Part shown: piece after piece, positions 37,501 through 51,183 of the stretch
Layout: each line of letters starts with the position of its first letter
How positions within the stretch are numbered: position 1 is the stretch's first letter
Source of the DNA: Mantis religiosa
Taxonomy: Eukaryota; Arthropoda; Insecta; Mantodea; Mantidae
NCBI GenBank assembly: GCA_030765055.1
Contig: CM060952.1
Span: forward strand, 169,270,807-169,334,806
Length of the DNA: 64,000 nt
Direction: 5' to 3'
Notes under the pieces: generated by a model
Databases searched by the model: none
What the model was told of the DNA's origin: nothing
What the model saw: only the letters and a program-made list of their open reading frames with translations
Program-made: the position numbers and the translations under genes

Positions 37501-40279
37501 CATTATTATCCTTTGAATTGCTGAATACAAAGCAATGCACATGGCAGAAAATTTGAGATCACAATCTGTAATTTAATCATATTAATACTTACACATGTTT
37601 AGATTAATCTTGATGACTATGTACTATACGTGATGATAATTATTCTTTCTAACCACTCAAGGAAGTGTTTACTTGTGAAACAATAGAGAAATGAGTTGTT
37701 CATTTATCTGAAATAAAAGCTACTCTACAACCATGAGATTCAAAGTACTAGCTGCATTTACAGCAGTGCTCAAGCCAGCTGGGTTATCAGTAAATCTTAT
37801 TTTGCTGAATTGCCGGATCTTTAGTAACGATATTTTACTGGAGTTACATAAATAACAAAGAATTATAACCTTGCAATGTTGGCGGTCAAAGTAAGAAAAT
37901 GCAGGTTTTTGCTGAGTGTGTGATAGAGCACAGAAATTGGATTGCTTCTTGAGAAATGGAGCCCACTGCGGGTTTATATGATTATAGGAAGAGAAACTTC
38001 TTGATTTATATCTTTCATTTGGCCCCCGCCGTGGAAACACTCGCTCACGAATCTCTACGTAAGTGATGTTTCAGAAGAGCTAAAGGTCCCCCAGGGAACG
38101 GGCTTTGGGGTGCACGAACAGCACATAAATGGATTGAAATGGAAATTGCATGTGAGATAAAGTATTAAAACTGGCTACACAGCAGGAAGTTCAGACTATG
38201 GTTGAGGTGATCTGGTATGACAAACCAAAGGATGCTTCCTGCATTTCATACATACGAGTATTTAAGTTAAATTGTATATTAGACAAGTCATTCAAGATTA
38301 CTACACTGCAAAAACTCTTTAAAAGCTAAGTAGAATAAATATTATTGCATTGTTTATAGTTCGCATCTTTAATAGTGTTGAAGAAATGCCTTAAGAATTT
38401 AAGGTGACCACTAACTTTGCAAGGTGAGATCCTTACGATAATATTGTTTTAAGTTACTGCAGTGTGACATATATGTAGAAGCATAAAAATGTAGACTATA
38501 GTTAGAATTGAGAGAAGACTCAGTAATGACTTACACGCTACTTATTATTTTTTCTTCTTGACGACAAAATATCCATATAAGAAAGAAAGAGGTGCTTGGA
38601 GGTGTAGAAAATTGCAGAGATTTGAGTGCTTAAGGCCTTTAAACACCTGTCCCTCTATGGATGTGTTTACGTAACACGTATCGGCAGTTAAAATTGGATT
38701 AGTTTTGTTATTTTTACTTTTACTTCTGCACTATAAATACGTAACCGTAGTATTCAGCTTCAAACGATCTGTCTACTACTCATGCATTTTTTAGTCATTT
38801 TTGCTGCTATCTGTAACCTACCCATGTGCAGCCTATATATTGGCTTAATCGTGGTCATTAAACGATCAAACACTTGCACACAAACATGAAGGTTTTGCAT
38901 ATCCAAGTTCTCCAATCTCACTGATAAACGAGCGAGTTGTTCACAGCTTCCAAAAGAGTTGCCTTGATTGTAATGGAATTCTCACTGAATCAGGGCTTTG
39001 CCTTTCAATTAGGGAATTATCATCCAATATGTACAAGCATGTACTGAAGGGGGAAATGCATATTTGAGTTATCTTGGCGAAATACCACGCACGATCTGCA
39101 GTAATATCAGTGATAGTTGACATCACAATATAATCATCAGAGGTCAGTATTAAATTACAATTTCATTACTAACTTCTAAAGGGAATTTGAAAAAAAAATG
39201 GCTAAGGTTAGCCGCCGGGTAGAAATTAGTTACGAGTTTGTTTTATATCTGATCCAAAACTCTGATGGATGGGATGGATTTTTGCGTAAATCCAATGAAC
39301 TCCAAAGTTCTGGTTATATACATCCTTACCTATGGGCTGGGGTTCCTTTGTAGCTTCAATATTTGAAATATATATGGTTTGATATTTGGAATGCAACGGA
39401 TATCTTTTTCTGTCGTCTTTTCCTAGGATACTGTAAAAGCTGATATGGGAACTGTTCATACCGTGTAAGATAAATTTAAATTTCGGAGGCGAAGAGAAGA
39501 ACTCAGAAGCTGGAGACACCATTTGTGGTGAAGGTCTTATCCTTCACGACTGATTTTGTGGATTCCTGGCTTACGTACTGGGCTACTGAAATATACTTTT
39601 CATAATATTGTAATTGAGGCGCTGATAACCGTAAGGGCCCAAAGCTGAGAGACATAGTTTTGAGAAAAATAGATGTTTGTTAAAATCAAAATATCTATGC
39701 AAAAAATCCCAATGCGAAGAACTACTTGCGAACTTGATGCAAAGAGTAAATTATGTTGGCAACACTAGATAAAAATTGAGCAGCGCAGAGCAACAAAGTG
39801 ATACTGTATGCTTTGGAGCCTTATGTAATTGAATATAGGAAGAACTGGTGAGACAGCTTCTTATCAGTGTTTCATTAAATCGAAGAGGGCTTAAAGCTGG
39901 TTGACCACAAGGTCGGCAAATGTCAGCAGCATGCATACATGCTAAAATCTCCAAATCGACGATGTTGTGTTGTAGGTCCTTAGGGTTCTAAGCCCCTCAG
40001 TTACATTAGTTATGTGTACTTTTCTAATATCTTGCTTTTATGTACTTTATTAGCTGTAGCTGCAAGTGCATGTTCTTCGATACACTAGCAGCAAACTATG
40101 ATAGCCATCCTCTTTAAGCTTTCATTGTTAATAGTTGAACTTGATGATACTATGTATTTTTAAAAAGGAATTCCAAGGTCCTGTAACGTAAGTTCCAAAC
40201 TTTCCCACGGGTTTCAACGTTTAAATGAAACTCTCGTGGCTTAAAAGTAGTCAGTAACCATGGTAACGTTCTAAGGAAA
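34561..40279. other. Gene-free stretch
   Basis: Nearly 6 kb of AT-rich sequence in which I recognise no exon, tRNA or element with clear ends. Confidence 0.5.
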
Positions 40280-40288
40280 TGGATTGCC
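40280..40288. repeat. Target-site duplication of the P-like element, left
   Basis: TGGATTGCC, identical to 44431-44439. P elements make 8-bp duplications; the ninth base may be chance or mark an end one base off. Confidence 0.9.
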
Positions 40289-43200
40289 CGCGGCTAACGA
40301 AATAGACCGGCTTCGGCGCGACAGGGAAATTTTCGTGTGACGTCACACAGGCAGTCTGAGAGAGTGGACAGCGTAGCGTAGAAGTTATATTGTTTTGTTA
40401 GTGAACTGAATGATTATAAATAAACAGTATTTCACATATGTTCATCATTCTAGACAATTATACTTTAATTAACATAATTATATAAGTAATATTATATTAG
40501 AAGGGATTTTATGTCTCGGAACTGATTTTTGGTATGCTCGTACTACTAAGCTATATTACGTTTCTTATAATTACTTACGTGTTTATAATATACACCACTT
40601 ATGTTATTATGCTTTTTAGATCTATAAAGATGATACTTTAAAGAATAAAGAAATAATGTTTAAATGATAAAATACAGTATATCGCTCACCTTCAAATAAA
40701 GTTTTCAGAAGACACTTTGAATCCCTTTTTCCTAAAAAAAAAAAAAAAAAAAAAAAAATTACTTATATTTCTCGCACAATAATTTCAGTTAAATTTCGAA
40801 TCAGGAACTATGAATGTAAAATATTAGGATAATACCTAGAAAAAAAAGGTGAGGTAATGAAATAAACAAATGAGCGTTATTTGCAATTACACCACTATAT
40901 GGAGATATTTATACGTACCAAACGTATGAGGTGATTCTTGTATTCTGCCAAACTCCATACTTAAGCATAATTATTTTTACAGATATTAGTGATAAATCCA
41001 CAGGTTTAACACTGACATATACACTGAGTATATACAAAGTACAGAATGTAATGTAATCCATCAAAACAGTTTATGGAAGAAGTCTTATGATCACAAATAA
41101 TGCCAAAATTTATGTTTTCAGTTTTTTTACTTTCCTTGTAGTGTCTGAATCACAAGATTTCTCATTGGTCATTTTAACAAAATTACTAATCAATATTTTG
41201 TTAACACAAAGAGCAACATTATCCAGTTTCTCAACTAGGGTCTTCTTATGTAAACATTTACATTCAGTACCAGTATTCTGTATCTCAGAAGTTCTCAGAA
41301 GATCTCAGAAGTTTAATGTTACAAATTTTCTGAGCTACAGAGAGCTGTTTCGCAGAGGTTAAGAAATTTTGAGAGTCTCTTGCTAATAATGACATTGTAT
41401 GCCATGCCAAACCAACAGTAAATACTACATTGTCTGTGGGTAATGTTAATTTTCCTCTGTCCAAGTCCTTTACAAAGTCATATGAAGAATCGACTTCCAC
41501 TGGTTTATTTAATTGGAGCCATGAACTGCATATATTACACTTAGATTTACGTAACACTTGTCTACATGCAAATCTCCCCAAATATGTCAGTATTGGCACT
41601 GTATCATTAGGAATTACTTGCATTTCAAACTCTTCATCCAGAATATCAGAAAAACCATTCAGGTCAATATCATTATCATAATTTTGTTGGGTAGGTAGCA
41701 GTTCTTTCAAATTTACACTACCATTATGAGCAGCAAACAACACAGTATTTTTAAATCTCAATTTCCTCTCATTTTCCAATACCTGTAAGTAAGTTATATA
41801 GTAATTTGCACCACTTAGCTGTCTGTATGATCCAAAACGACCCTCCAAATTATCACTCTGTAATTTGCTTAGCAAAATGTAATCTATGTTGTATTTCTAA
41901 AATAGATATGGAATGATTTCCAGGAAAGTATCCAGCTTAGTAATCAAGGACTGAAATGTCTGCGGAGTTAAAGCATTTACTGATGGTACAGACACCCTCC
42001 AAATTTTTAGCCAATGACACATTTCACTTAGAAATTCAAATTGCATATGTCTTTGGCTTTTAATGGCCTCTCGGTATGGATCATTGAATCGTTTCCCTTC
42101 GAACACACTTTTAACATCAACTATTTTCCACCAGTTAATAATGATATTTAAGAAATTTGCAGTCTCATCAATATCTTCAGAAACACCAAGATCTTATGTG
42201 AAAGGTTTCAAGGCCACAATGTTATTGTCATTGAAAATTTTCAATGCCAAGCTCACATTCTGCTTCTGAATTGACAATGGATATAACACTTTGGCGGAAA
42301 GTGTGTGCCCACACTTAACTAGGTTTTTCTTTTCTTTTTCATACATCAACTCTAAGTGCCTGTATTGAGCTGAAAGTATATTGGAGTGATGATTGAAATC
42401 AGGAAAATATAAGGTCTTATTTGCATTTCTTTTGGTCTCCCAATTATTTCTGATACATTTTTAAATGTGGATGGTGTCAAATATAAAGAAAAGCCTTCTT
42501 GATGAGTCTAGTGGGTGAGTAATGCTAGGCTGCAAAATTTTATTTGGGGTCATAAGTTCATATGCTTTTCTGTTCACAATATTATTCTCTGCAATTAAAC
42601 TAATAACTGTAAAGCCAATTATTTCCAACATACCCAGAACTTCTATAATGTATGTCTTCAGCTGTTCACTTGTTAAATTGATAACTGGTATAATGGAAAC
42701 GACATCAACATATTTAGAAAGTAGTGAGGATAGCATGAAGACTTGAGCAGTTTTTGCATGTTTCTGAGAATCAGTTGCACTACTGCGATAAATCACATCT
42801 CCTTTAAATGACAGTTGTGGCTGAATATATATTTCATCCATCACGAGAGATACTAAGTGTTCATGACTATTTAAATGTTTAAATCTGTTTTCCAAGTAAG
42901 AACTACTTTCCAAGGACAATTTATAGAATGAAATTAGTTTCTGCAGTGTACGTGGGTGTGGCAAAATCAACATATCACATTTTCTTAGTGCATTTTAGGC
43001 GGATGATGAATGGACATACAGAGTGGAAGCAAGAATCATGCATTTGTTGCCCTAACACATGTTATTCTTTGGAGTCTGTGACAGATTTAATTGCTCTACA
43101 ATAAACTTCATATGCTCATTCTCATCATGGTTTAGTAGGGACAGTAGCAGCTGGATAGCAGATTCTATTTTATCTCTAACTGTGGGTAATATTTCACCAT

Positions 43201-44430
43201 TTTCAATTTGTGTTTTAATACTATCCAAAACATTTAATGAATTCAATTTTTTCACATTATTAGTACTAGAAGCATTGATGCAAACGTTTTCCAATACAAC
43301 AGTAAAGTTAAATCATCTTTGACTGTTATAAAAGAAATGACACTAGGTGTGCCATTATTTATACCCATTAAACAAATATAAATTGTTCCCTCGTCCTTAA
43401 TTACTATCCAATTAGCCTTACTGGAATTGATTGTTCTTATATCTACAAAAGAAATAATGCTATCTACATTATTTATTAAATCCCTTTCCACGTGCTGTTT
43501 ATTTGATTGAATGCTGTCTCGAAATGCCTGGACCAAATTTTCGTCTTCTTTATCAGCAACACGTTTTATTTTGGGAATAGTTTTAGAACATTAAGAGGGT
43601 GTATTAGGAAATATTGTTGGTACAGCATTTTCTGTGAGTTTAGGGATTTTCCTTTCATATTCTATCAACTCTCCCTTTGAAGTAGAAATCCTGTCTATTC
43701 TTACAAACACACGACTCCTCAAAATGCTTTATGCACACAACATGATTTTTTAATTTCGAAAAATCCGTCGGAATATGCCGTAGCCAGAACTTACGAAGAT
43801 TTTCGTCTTTTGGCAGTGAAAATGTTGTACTTTTTTCACTTTCTGTGTCATAATTTGATCTACACCCAAAGACACTACAACGTCGAGGCATTTTTTACAA
43901 CTCTTAGTACCTAAAAAGGAAAATAATAGTAATAATAACATTAACTTGTATCCACCATGTGTTGAACGCAGAAGTTATTTCGTTCATTAATGGAGATAAT
44001 TTTTCTGTACATTTAAACACAAGATAGAACTATGTAATATCACACGTATAATAAAAGAATAAGCAGAATTTACTAATTTAATAAATTTAAGCATTTATTT
44101 AATGCTTCAATCAAATGAGAAGATGCAGTATGGCATCGAAGCCGTTAGAACGTTCCCAGAGGTTAACTTACAGCCTACTTGAAAACACTACTAAATGCAT
44201 AAAATTTACGAACAAACTGGAATATGTGTTAACTACATGATAATATAACACTTTTGCACTAACCTGAACCACTAAATATTATTAATTTCACTAGTTAAAA
44301 AAGTAAAACAAACGTAATATCACACAGACCACACGAACGACATACAGTTCAAAGCCTATACTGTACAGGTTAGGACCGCTGTTATCAGCTGATTCAAACG
44401 CACCATAGCCTGTCTCTTTCGTTAGCCTCG
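40289..44430 (-). mobile_element. P-like DNA transposon (4.1 kb) with inverted ends
   Basis: The left end CGCGGCTAACGAAATAGACC and the reverse complement of the right end CGAGGCTAACGAAAGAGACA match at 26 of 32 positions out to GGTGCG/GGCGCG. Both are immediately bounded by the direct repeat TGGATTGCC. Inside, the minus strand carries a THAP domain and P-type transposase blocks in correct order. The length is typical of a full element. Frameshifts and stops show it is no longer autonomous. The 1 kb at the left (transposase 3' side) is AT-rich and non-coding, with a GTGTGACGTCACAC palindrome at 40335-40348. Confidence 0.92.
41285..43891 (-). pseudogene. THAP-domain P-element transposase, inactivated
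   Basis: It starts at ATG 43891-43889. The N-terminus MPRRCSVFGC has the two THAP cysteines, followed by a CIKHFEE (C-x2-H) motif; after a frameshift the AVPTIF box that closes THAP domains follows at about 43609-43626. A stop comes shortly after. Next are a region with KDEG-like and coiled sequence, FIVEQLNL, another stop, then LPHPRTLQKLISFY and the RNase H-like block LVMDEIYIQPQL with YRSS (42973-42461), a degraded GTP-binding-region equivalent, then KIWRVSVPSVNALT and the C-terminal block LSKLQSDNLEGRFGSYRQLS (41875-41285), which contains the acidic residue of the P/THAP9 core. At least three frameshifts and several stops interrupt it. In active relatives the protein cuts the element ends through THAP-DNA binding. 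Confidence 0.9.
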
Positions 44431-44439
44431 TGGATTGCC
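44431..44439. repeat. Target-site duplication of the P-like element, right
   Basis: TGGATTGCC, identical to 40280-40288. Confidence 0.9.
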
Positions 44440-47149
44440 ACTGTGACGTCAGAGGGTTGCATTTTTGCCGTCAGTTTCATTGAGGAGAAGAAATCGGGCT
44501 ACAGTTTCCTAACTCGCTGGATAAAGCAGAGATGAAAAAGCCTGGTTGATGGCGAAGAGAAAAATAGCATCTGTTCCATCACTTCCAGCATGAGATTGCC
44601 CCAAGCGCTTGGCTAAAAGGGACGCACGCAAGACGTTTATTTCTTCCCTTTTTTGTTTCTTACCTCATTGTTAATATGGAAGTAAATGAAACACGAACGT
44701 GGTTAGGCTACGAACAAACAGTAGCAGTGAAACAGTGGACTGTGATTCTCCTTGATTGCTGTAGCAGTGAGACAATTGCACCCCGTACCCTTGTGTTTAA
44801 GTAAGGAGAAGTTAGATTACAGAAGTATATGGTCTTTACATTATTCATTCAGGAATCCCTAATGATTTTCAGGTTTCTGCCTTAGCTTATTTGACAGGAA
44901 TGTGGAGGGGAAAGTCTGTCGACAATGAGCTATGCTGTATAATGAACTTTGGACCAACTTTCAACTCCATCCACAAAATCGTTAACAATCGAAAACTGAA
45001 AAGTGAGTACCATTTGGGGTATTTTCCCCCACTCCAAGTGGTACTGCATAACTTTAGTGTTGGTCGTTCAAGCGAGTCTTGCATTATTCAGCCTACATTA
45101 GCGTGCATGGAAATGCATGCATTCATTCACGTTGTCTACCATCCCCTCCTAGTTTTCATCCGTAGGTTGTAGTAGATGTGCAAGCTATGAATAATGCCTT
45201 GCCGTGTGCTGGTATGCGTTTATAGCGTACCCTGCGTGTTCTGAAGCCTCCCCGCTGTGGAAATGCGTAAAATATTTTACTCCCTTATTTTCTCTTCCCC
45301 TTCTTGCAAACATTTAAACCGTGTTTCATCCCCTATCCTCAGAATGTATTGCCTCCTTTCATCCCATAGGGAAGGCTAAGTTAATCTTGTTGCTTTATAT
45401 TTGCGTTTAGGGCATGTTTACATTGGCAGAGAAGTCTACGTAGAATAATAGTGTTCTAGCTGGAAAACATCGTACAAAAGCGTGGCTTTCAGGATACATT
45501 TAAGTGGAGCTTTTCTTTTGCGACCGTCTGTTAGTTGGTGGTTCAGGTATAACCTGGAAATGCGCATGTTCTGAAACCTGAACTTATATTACCAGGTTTC
45601 ATATCACGACCGTTTCTGGACATCAGAAAAACTGCTCTGTATGTCACAGATGTTATCTTCCTATACGTAAAATTCTAGATTTTACAACGCATTTGATAGT
45701 TGTAGTTTTATCAGAAGGTATAGGAATTTCTGAGCATTAAATTTGCTATATACGTTTCCAATTCGGCCTTTTTGATTCTACCTTGGCGTAGCTTGACTAA
45801 TTTGGGCCTGCAACGAGGCGTCTGTGATTTTAGCGTTGGGGTAATTTGGCACTGCTGCCATAGCATTGTTCACCGGTGTCTTTTGGTTTTGAGGTTTGTT
45901 ACCAACAAAAGGAAATGGACCTTTACAACAGGAGTGAGAAAAAAAGCTCACTGTGAAGAAACTGGAAAGCCGATTTTCGCGTGAACTATATACTTTTTTG
46001 GAGTTTGGACACATCACTTTCAGACCGGATATCTGTCATTCACCCTTGGCTTTTGCTGTTTTGTATTCTTTTTAGTGTGAAGCTGATATTGCATACATGG
46101 ACAACGGTGTAAATTATTTTATTCCATAGTTGCCCAAAAGTGAAATCCCTTTTATATCGATACCACGCCTGAGAAGTTTCACGTCTCATCGCTCGCCGCA
46201 ACTGCCGGAGAGAGGATTTATAGAAATCTTCGAGAACTTCATCTTTACGGCTTTTTGACGAAAGGTTCATCGCTTCTACATCAAGGTAAGGTTTGTCGTC
46301 GCCACACCGAAGGAGCGCGAAACTTTTGCGCGTGTGGGGCGTAGACCTCACGAAGGGGCGAATCCAACTTCAGATATGTCACCGGATCATATGATATAAA
46401 TCCAACCCACAGGGAGGTAACCGCTCCAAGTGGTAGTAAAGAACTTGAACCTAATTGCTTAAGAATTTCCATTCTGGTCATTAGGAAGCGAAGGATTCTT
46501 ACATTTAAACCTATTTGCTCTGAAAATCTTTGGGAGAAAATTGTGAAGCGAAAGACATAGAAGGCGACAGATCAGCTGTAACCTAGGACGCAGATGGGTT
46601 TCTTAACTTTTCCAGCGATTACTTGACACCAACTCACCTTTACAAGGCCTACTTCTCCCCATGGAGTAGTCTCTGTGGGCCCGTTCGTTCCACGCTTAAC
46701 GCAAGGGCAAACAGTTCCTTAAAACAAACTCCATTATCACATATTTTGCCTTTCCCTACTTGCTTGAGCTTTCCACTCATATAAGGGAGCGAAGTGACAA
46801 GAAATGCGCATAAGAGAATTTGCAGCTGTGGTAAAGGAATTTGATAGCCTGTAGGTCAGCATTTAAGATACCTTAAAGGTAGTTTTCAAGTGCCAAGGAG
46901 CATTACAAAGTACTGCATTCTGATCTTCAGCAGCGCCGCTGAGATTTTATAAACTGCCAGAGCATTTATCATCAATAAGCCAACGTTTACGTTGCTAGCC
47001 TAAACTGTTACACTTTCTAATAATATGTAGTGGCGTGCCTAAGTTAGAGTGCGACTAAAAACGTACCATATATGTGTCTTTTATGTGTACCTAACACAAA
47101 TGTGTTAAATAAGACCTGAAGCTTTCCTGGGGACAAATATGCTCCGGCT
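44440..47149. other. Gene-free stretch
   Basis: A minus-strand frame of 103 codons at 46040-46351 (with RRAMRRETSQAWYRYKRDF) has no family I recognise and no clear splice context. The remainder shows nothing. Confidence 0.5.
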
Positions 47150-47379
47150 GTTCTTAGTAAGCAAGCCAGGTGAAAAGACAATTAGAAATCGACGTTTCGG
47201 GAGTGTGCATCTCTCCCATCATCAGCATATTTATATCATCTTTGTTTATATTTGTATTATATCCAGTGATTCATTTGTGGTTATAACATTTAAATAAATA
47301 TCCTGATGCTGGGAGAGATGCACACTCCCGAAACGTCGATTTCTAATCGTCTTTTCACCTGGCTTGCTTCCCGAGAACA
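47150..47379. mobile_element. Fold-back MITE with inverted arms of about 75 bp
   Basis: The left arm (47150-47225) and right arm (47303-47379) are near-perfect reverse complements, sharing gcaagccaggtgaaaagac, aaatcgacgtttcgggagtg and tgcatctctccca. The spacer is about 77 AT-rich bases. The longest arm portion (47159-47225) has only a few mismatches. No coding sequence is present and no TSD could be fixed. The transposon superfamily is unknown. Confidence 0.8.
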
Positions 47380-47499
47380 TCTTGAGAATAAAATGTGTGT
47401 TGTACTCACGTGACTTTCTGTAATCTTGCATAAATAATTCTGACAAACGCCTATTCTATCTACTACATATTAATCGAGAGAGCACTGCAGAACTTCTGG

Positions 47500-48120
<621 letters not shown>

Positions 48121-48199
48121 TTGGTGCAAGGAAAAATGGTAGTACAGTACCCTTTGAATGATAGCCATATCTTTTAAAAGCTGTGTAATGTCTTTAAAA

Positions 48200-48799
48200 T
48201 TCCGTTTTCCTTGCGTGGCCATGAGATAGAAAAGCGAATAATGACGTCCCATTTGAAAAACGGTATAAGTATTGGAAAATTCAAACGAATAACAAGGAAT
48301 AACTCCGAAGTGATTCACTCCTATAAAAAATGTATTTGACGTAAATTCATGTTTTAAAGAAATCTACACGATTATATAATAAGTTTTTTATGTCCGTTAA
48401 GTTTTATAAAGTTACACAAAAGCATGCACAATTCATCTAGAATAAAGTGGACTTCATAAGCATTTCGAAAAAGGTTTAAAATTTACATGTTAAACATAGC
48501 GTGATGCCATAATCAGAGCTTTGTTAGCCATTTTTTGGGTAAATAAAACATTAACGGAATGAAAGTTTTTGTTGCACTAATCAATTCTGACATATTAGTT
48601 TTGGTTTGTGTTTTAAAATAATTTTATACTCACGTTATTAACAGACTAAGTCGCTTCATATAATGATATTTGAAAGCCAATACGTAACAGTATGATTTTT
48701 ACTTTCTCTACTTTCTCTATTCTAAGTGGAAGAAGTGTCACCCAAAATTCGATATGAGATGTTACTGAATACACGCTTTGAAGCTCCATGAATCCAAAC

Positions 48800-48841
<42 letters not shown>

Positions 48842-48980
48842 AGAACGTCCGCGCGCGCATTTGTATGTGAACAGTATAACTAAAAACGAGAAGATTTAAG
48901 TAGTAATTAAGTTTTGGTAATGCCACACCAAGATTTTGAACCAAATTTCTCTTTATTTGGAAACATTTTGTTTATGTTTC
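48200..48980 (+). repeat. AT-rich dispersed repeat, longest copy
   Basis: Its left part (48266-48360) matches 1117-1215 and its right part (48747-48880) matches 4562-4700, so all three appear to be pieces of one AT-rich family of at least about 600 bp. A (T)n tract sits at 48805-48836. No coding potential and no terminal repeats seen. Confidence 0.45.
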
Positions 48981-49536
48981 GTTTTCTCAAAGAATGGTTT
49001 CTAGCGCTTTCGAATAAAATAGCAATAGTTTAAGATATTTCCACGAAAAAAATTTAGATGTTGAATATTTTTTGTTATAGCTGTAAATTCTTCACTGACT
49101 CATAAAAGATTCTAAAAGTGTAAGAGATAGACGACTTACTGCAGGACAGAAATCTATTTAAAACACAGAATTTGTGTCAACATGTTTTGTGGGCACTAAC
49201 CTTTTCCAGTATTTTTATTATAAAATTCATTTTTTACGTGCTCATACAAAAAGGAAAACCTACTTCCCTATTTCCCTTGTACATACAGGAAAACAAGTAA
49301 TACAACATTTTTGTAAATATTCATCTCCAATAGCAGCGTGTAGATAGAAATGTTGTAGTTGAACAGTGGGTCAGTGAGTGTAAGACATCAGATCTTCAAT
49401 GGCTTGATTATCGCTTCAATATCCCTCCTGCGCCTACAAACAAATGCGTAAGGAAACCATTTCTCCAAATAATAATCTATATTAATATCAAATACACGAA
49501 AAATAAGTAAGTTTTTATAATTTTTGTTTTTGATGA

Positions 49537-49748
49537 AAATTAATCATTTCTTCACACTAGCCGTATATAGGCTAAGATCTTTGACAGATTCAACATGAAA
49601 AACTCAATGCTATGCTCGGGATTAGAAGCACGGGTCTCCTGGTTTCCGTCCAGTTGCTCTAACCCATTGAGCTACCATGGTCAGCTTGCCGTCACGACAT
49701 TAAATTCTCCATTTGACTCGTATATTTCCCTGGTAGACCAGTAACGCC
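49537..49748 (-). mobile_element. tRNA-derived SINE, family C, diverged copy
   Basis: On the minus strand it shows the head ccatggtagctcaatgggtt, agagcaactggacggaaacc and a degraded box B region, followed by the family body ending in a segment equivalent to gtgtgaaagaacaattaatt. It is more diverged than the copies at 56 kb. The upstream segment caagctgaccatggtagctc is also shared with those. Confidence 0.8.
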
Positions 49749-50952
49749 TCTATTAAAGTTTTTATAATTTTGTAGAATTTTACAGTCAAGTGAACATAAG
49801 GCAGCATATATGTATTTGTACATTATTATCTTTGAGGCGAGCTTCTTTTTTTATTTATATTATAATTTTACTATTATATTACATACTCGGTTTTTTTAAT
49901 CTCAACAATAATTGATAAAATTGTTTTAGAGCCCTAAATTAGTATTTAGCAGTCATTTACCAATTTGGTATGGCACTACAATACAGATTAAATTCTATTT
50001 TTCGGAATTCCTTCTTTTCAGTAGTTTCTTTTACTATTCATAACTGTTTTTGGGCCATATTTTAGTATCTGTTACGTTGAAATTTTCAGAAGAGTCTCAA
50101 GTTATGAATTCAAAAAGTTGTTGCATACTAGTTGAATATTAAATAGTCAGCTGAAGTTAATTTCAGTTGCTCAAATCTGAAAAGTTGAAACAATTCAATA
50201 ACAGGTAAACAATTATTTTCTCTTGAATTTGGCTGAATTGTTATATGTTGTCCGTAGTATACCTTTGCTTTGTAACTCAGTGTATGGTAAAATGGGCAAA
50301 GTAATTGGATGGGCAAAGTAATTACTTTCACTTATTCATTATACTAATTTAAGTGGCATGTGTGTATGTGTATGAGAGAGATATAGAGAGAGAGAGAGAG
50401 AGTGAGCATTACTTAAATTGTTAAGTTAAAACTAAATTATACTAAAGTATACTTTATTATTGAATTGATTTTACCGACAATGATAGACATTCATTTGTTA
50501 AATATGTTGACGTAATGCACAAGAGTATATTGTGAATTCCCTGAAGACCTTGGGAGCTGTTTATTTCCTGAATTTTGTATATTAATATATTAAGGATATT
50601 TTGTAGGATAAGTGTTCAAAAAGCTACGCATCCAATTAAAATATCTTTAATCAGACCGATACCATAGCATTAAATTATGGGATACCAACCAAACAGGCAC
50701 TCTAGGCTGGAAACTATGCTTCAGATCAACAGCTATGTAGGGCCTATTATTATTGACACCTTATTTTATAAAACCAAGAAGAGATCTTCAAGAAAATGAA
50801 CATTATGGCATTCAAGATTTTGAAGACAACTTTATTGGCATGTATCAAATGTCAGCAGTTGCTCAAAAAGCAAACGCAACATTCAATCTAAATCCATGCA
50901 GAGCTAAAGTTCAGTCTGGAGACTTCATTTACGTAGGATTTGAAATTCAATA
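49749..50952. other. Gene-free stretch
   Basis: AT-rich, with a short (GA)n run at about 50376-50402. A 73-codon plus-strand frame at 50753-50974 runs into the LTR-like repeat and is not recognised. Confidence 0.5.
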
Positions 50953-51152
50953 TTGTGACTTTGTGGGTTCGTAGAATTAAAAGTTTTGTTTGCAGAAATT
51001 TAAAATGCTCTTTATTACAAGTAAAACACGCTTTATACAACCCTGACATCAGCACAATAACGTAACATACACAGACACAGTCTACAAGGTCTCTCGTTGC
51101 TTCACCATACGTAAACACACGAAAGAAATCACTTGCGGTACACTTCAAATAG

Positions 51153-51183
<31 letters not shown>

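Noticed and set aside
46040..46351. 103-codon minus-strand gene
   Set aside because: No family resemblance, no convincing splice sites and no repeat copy; kept only as a remark in the stretch entry.
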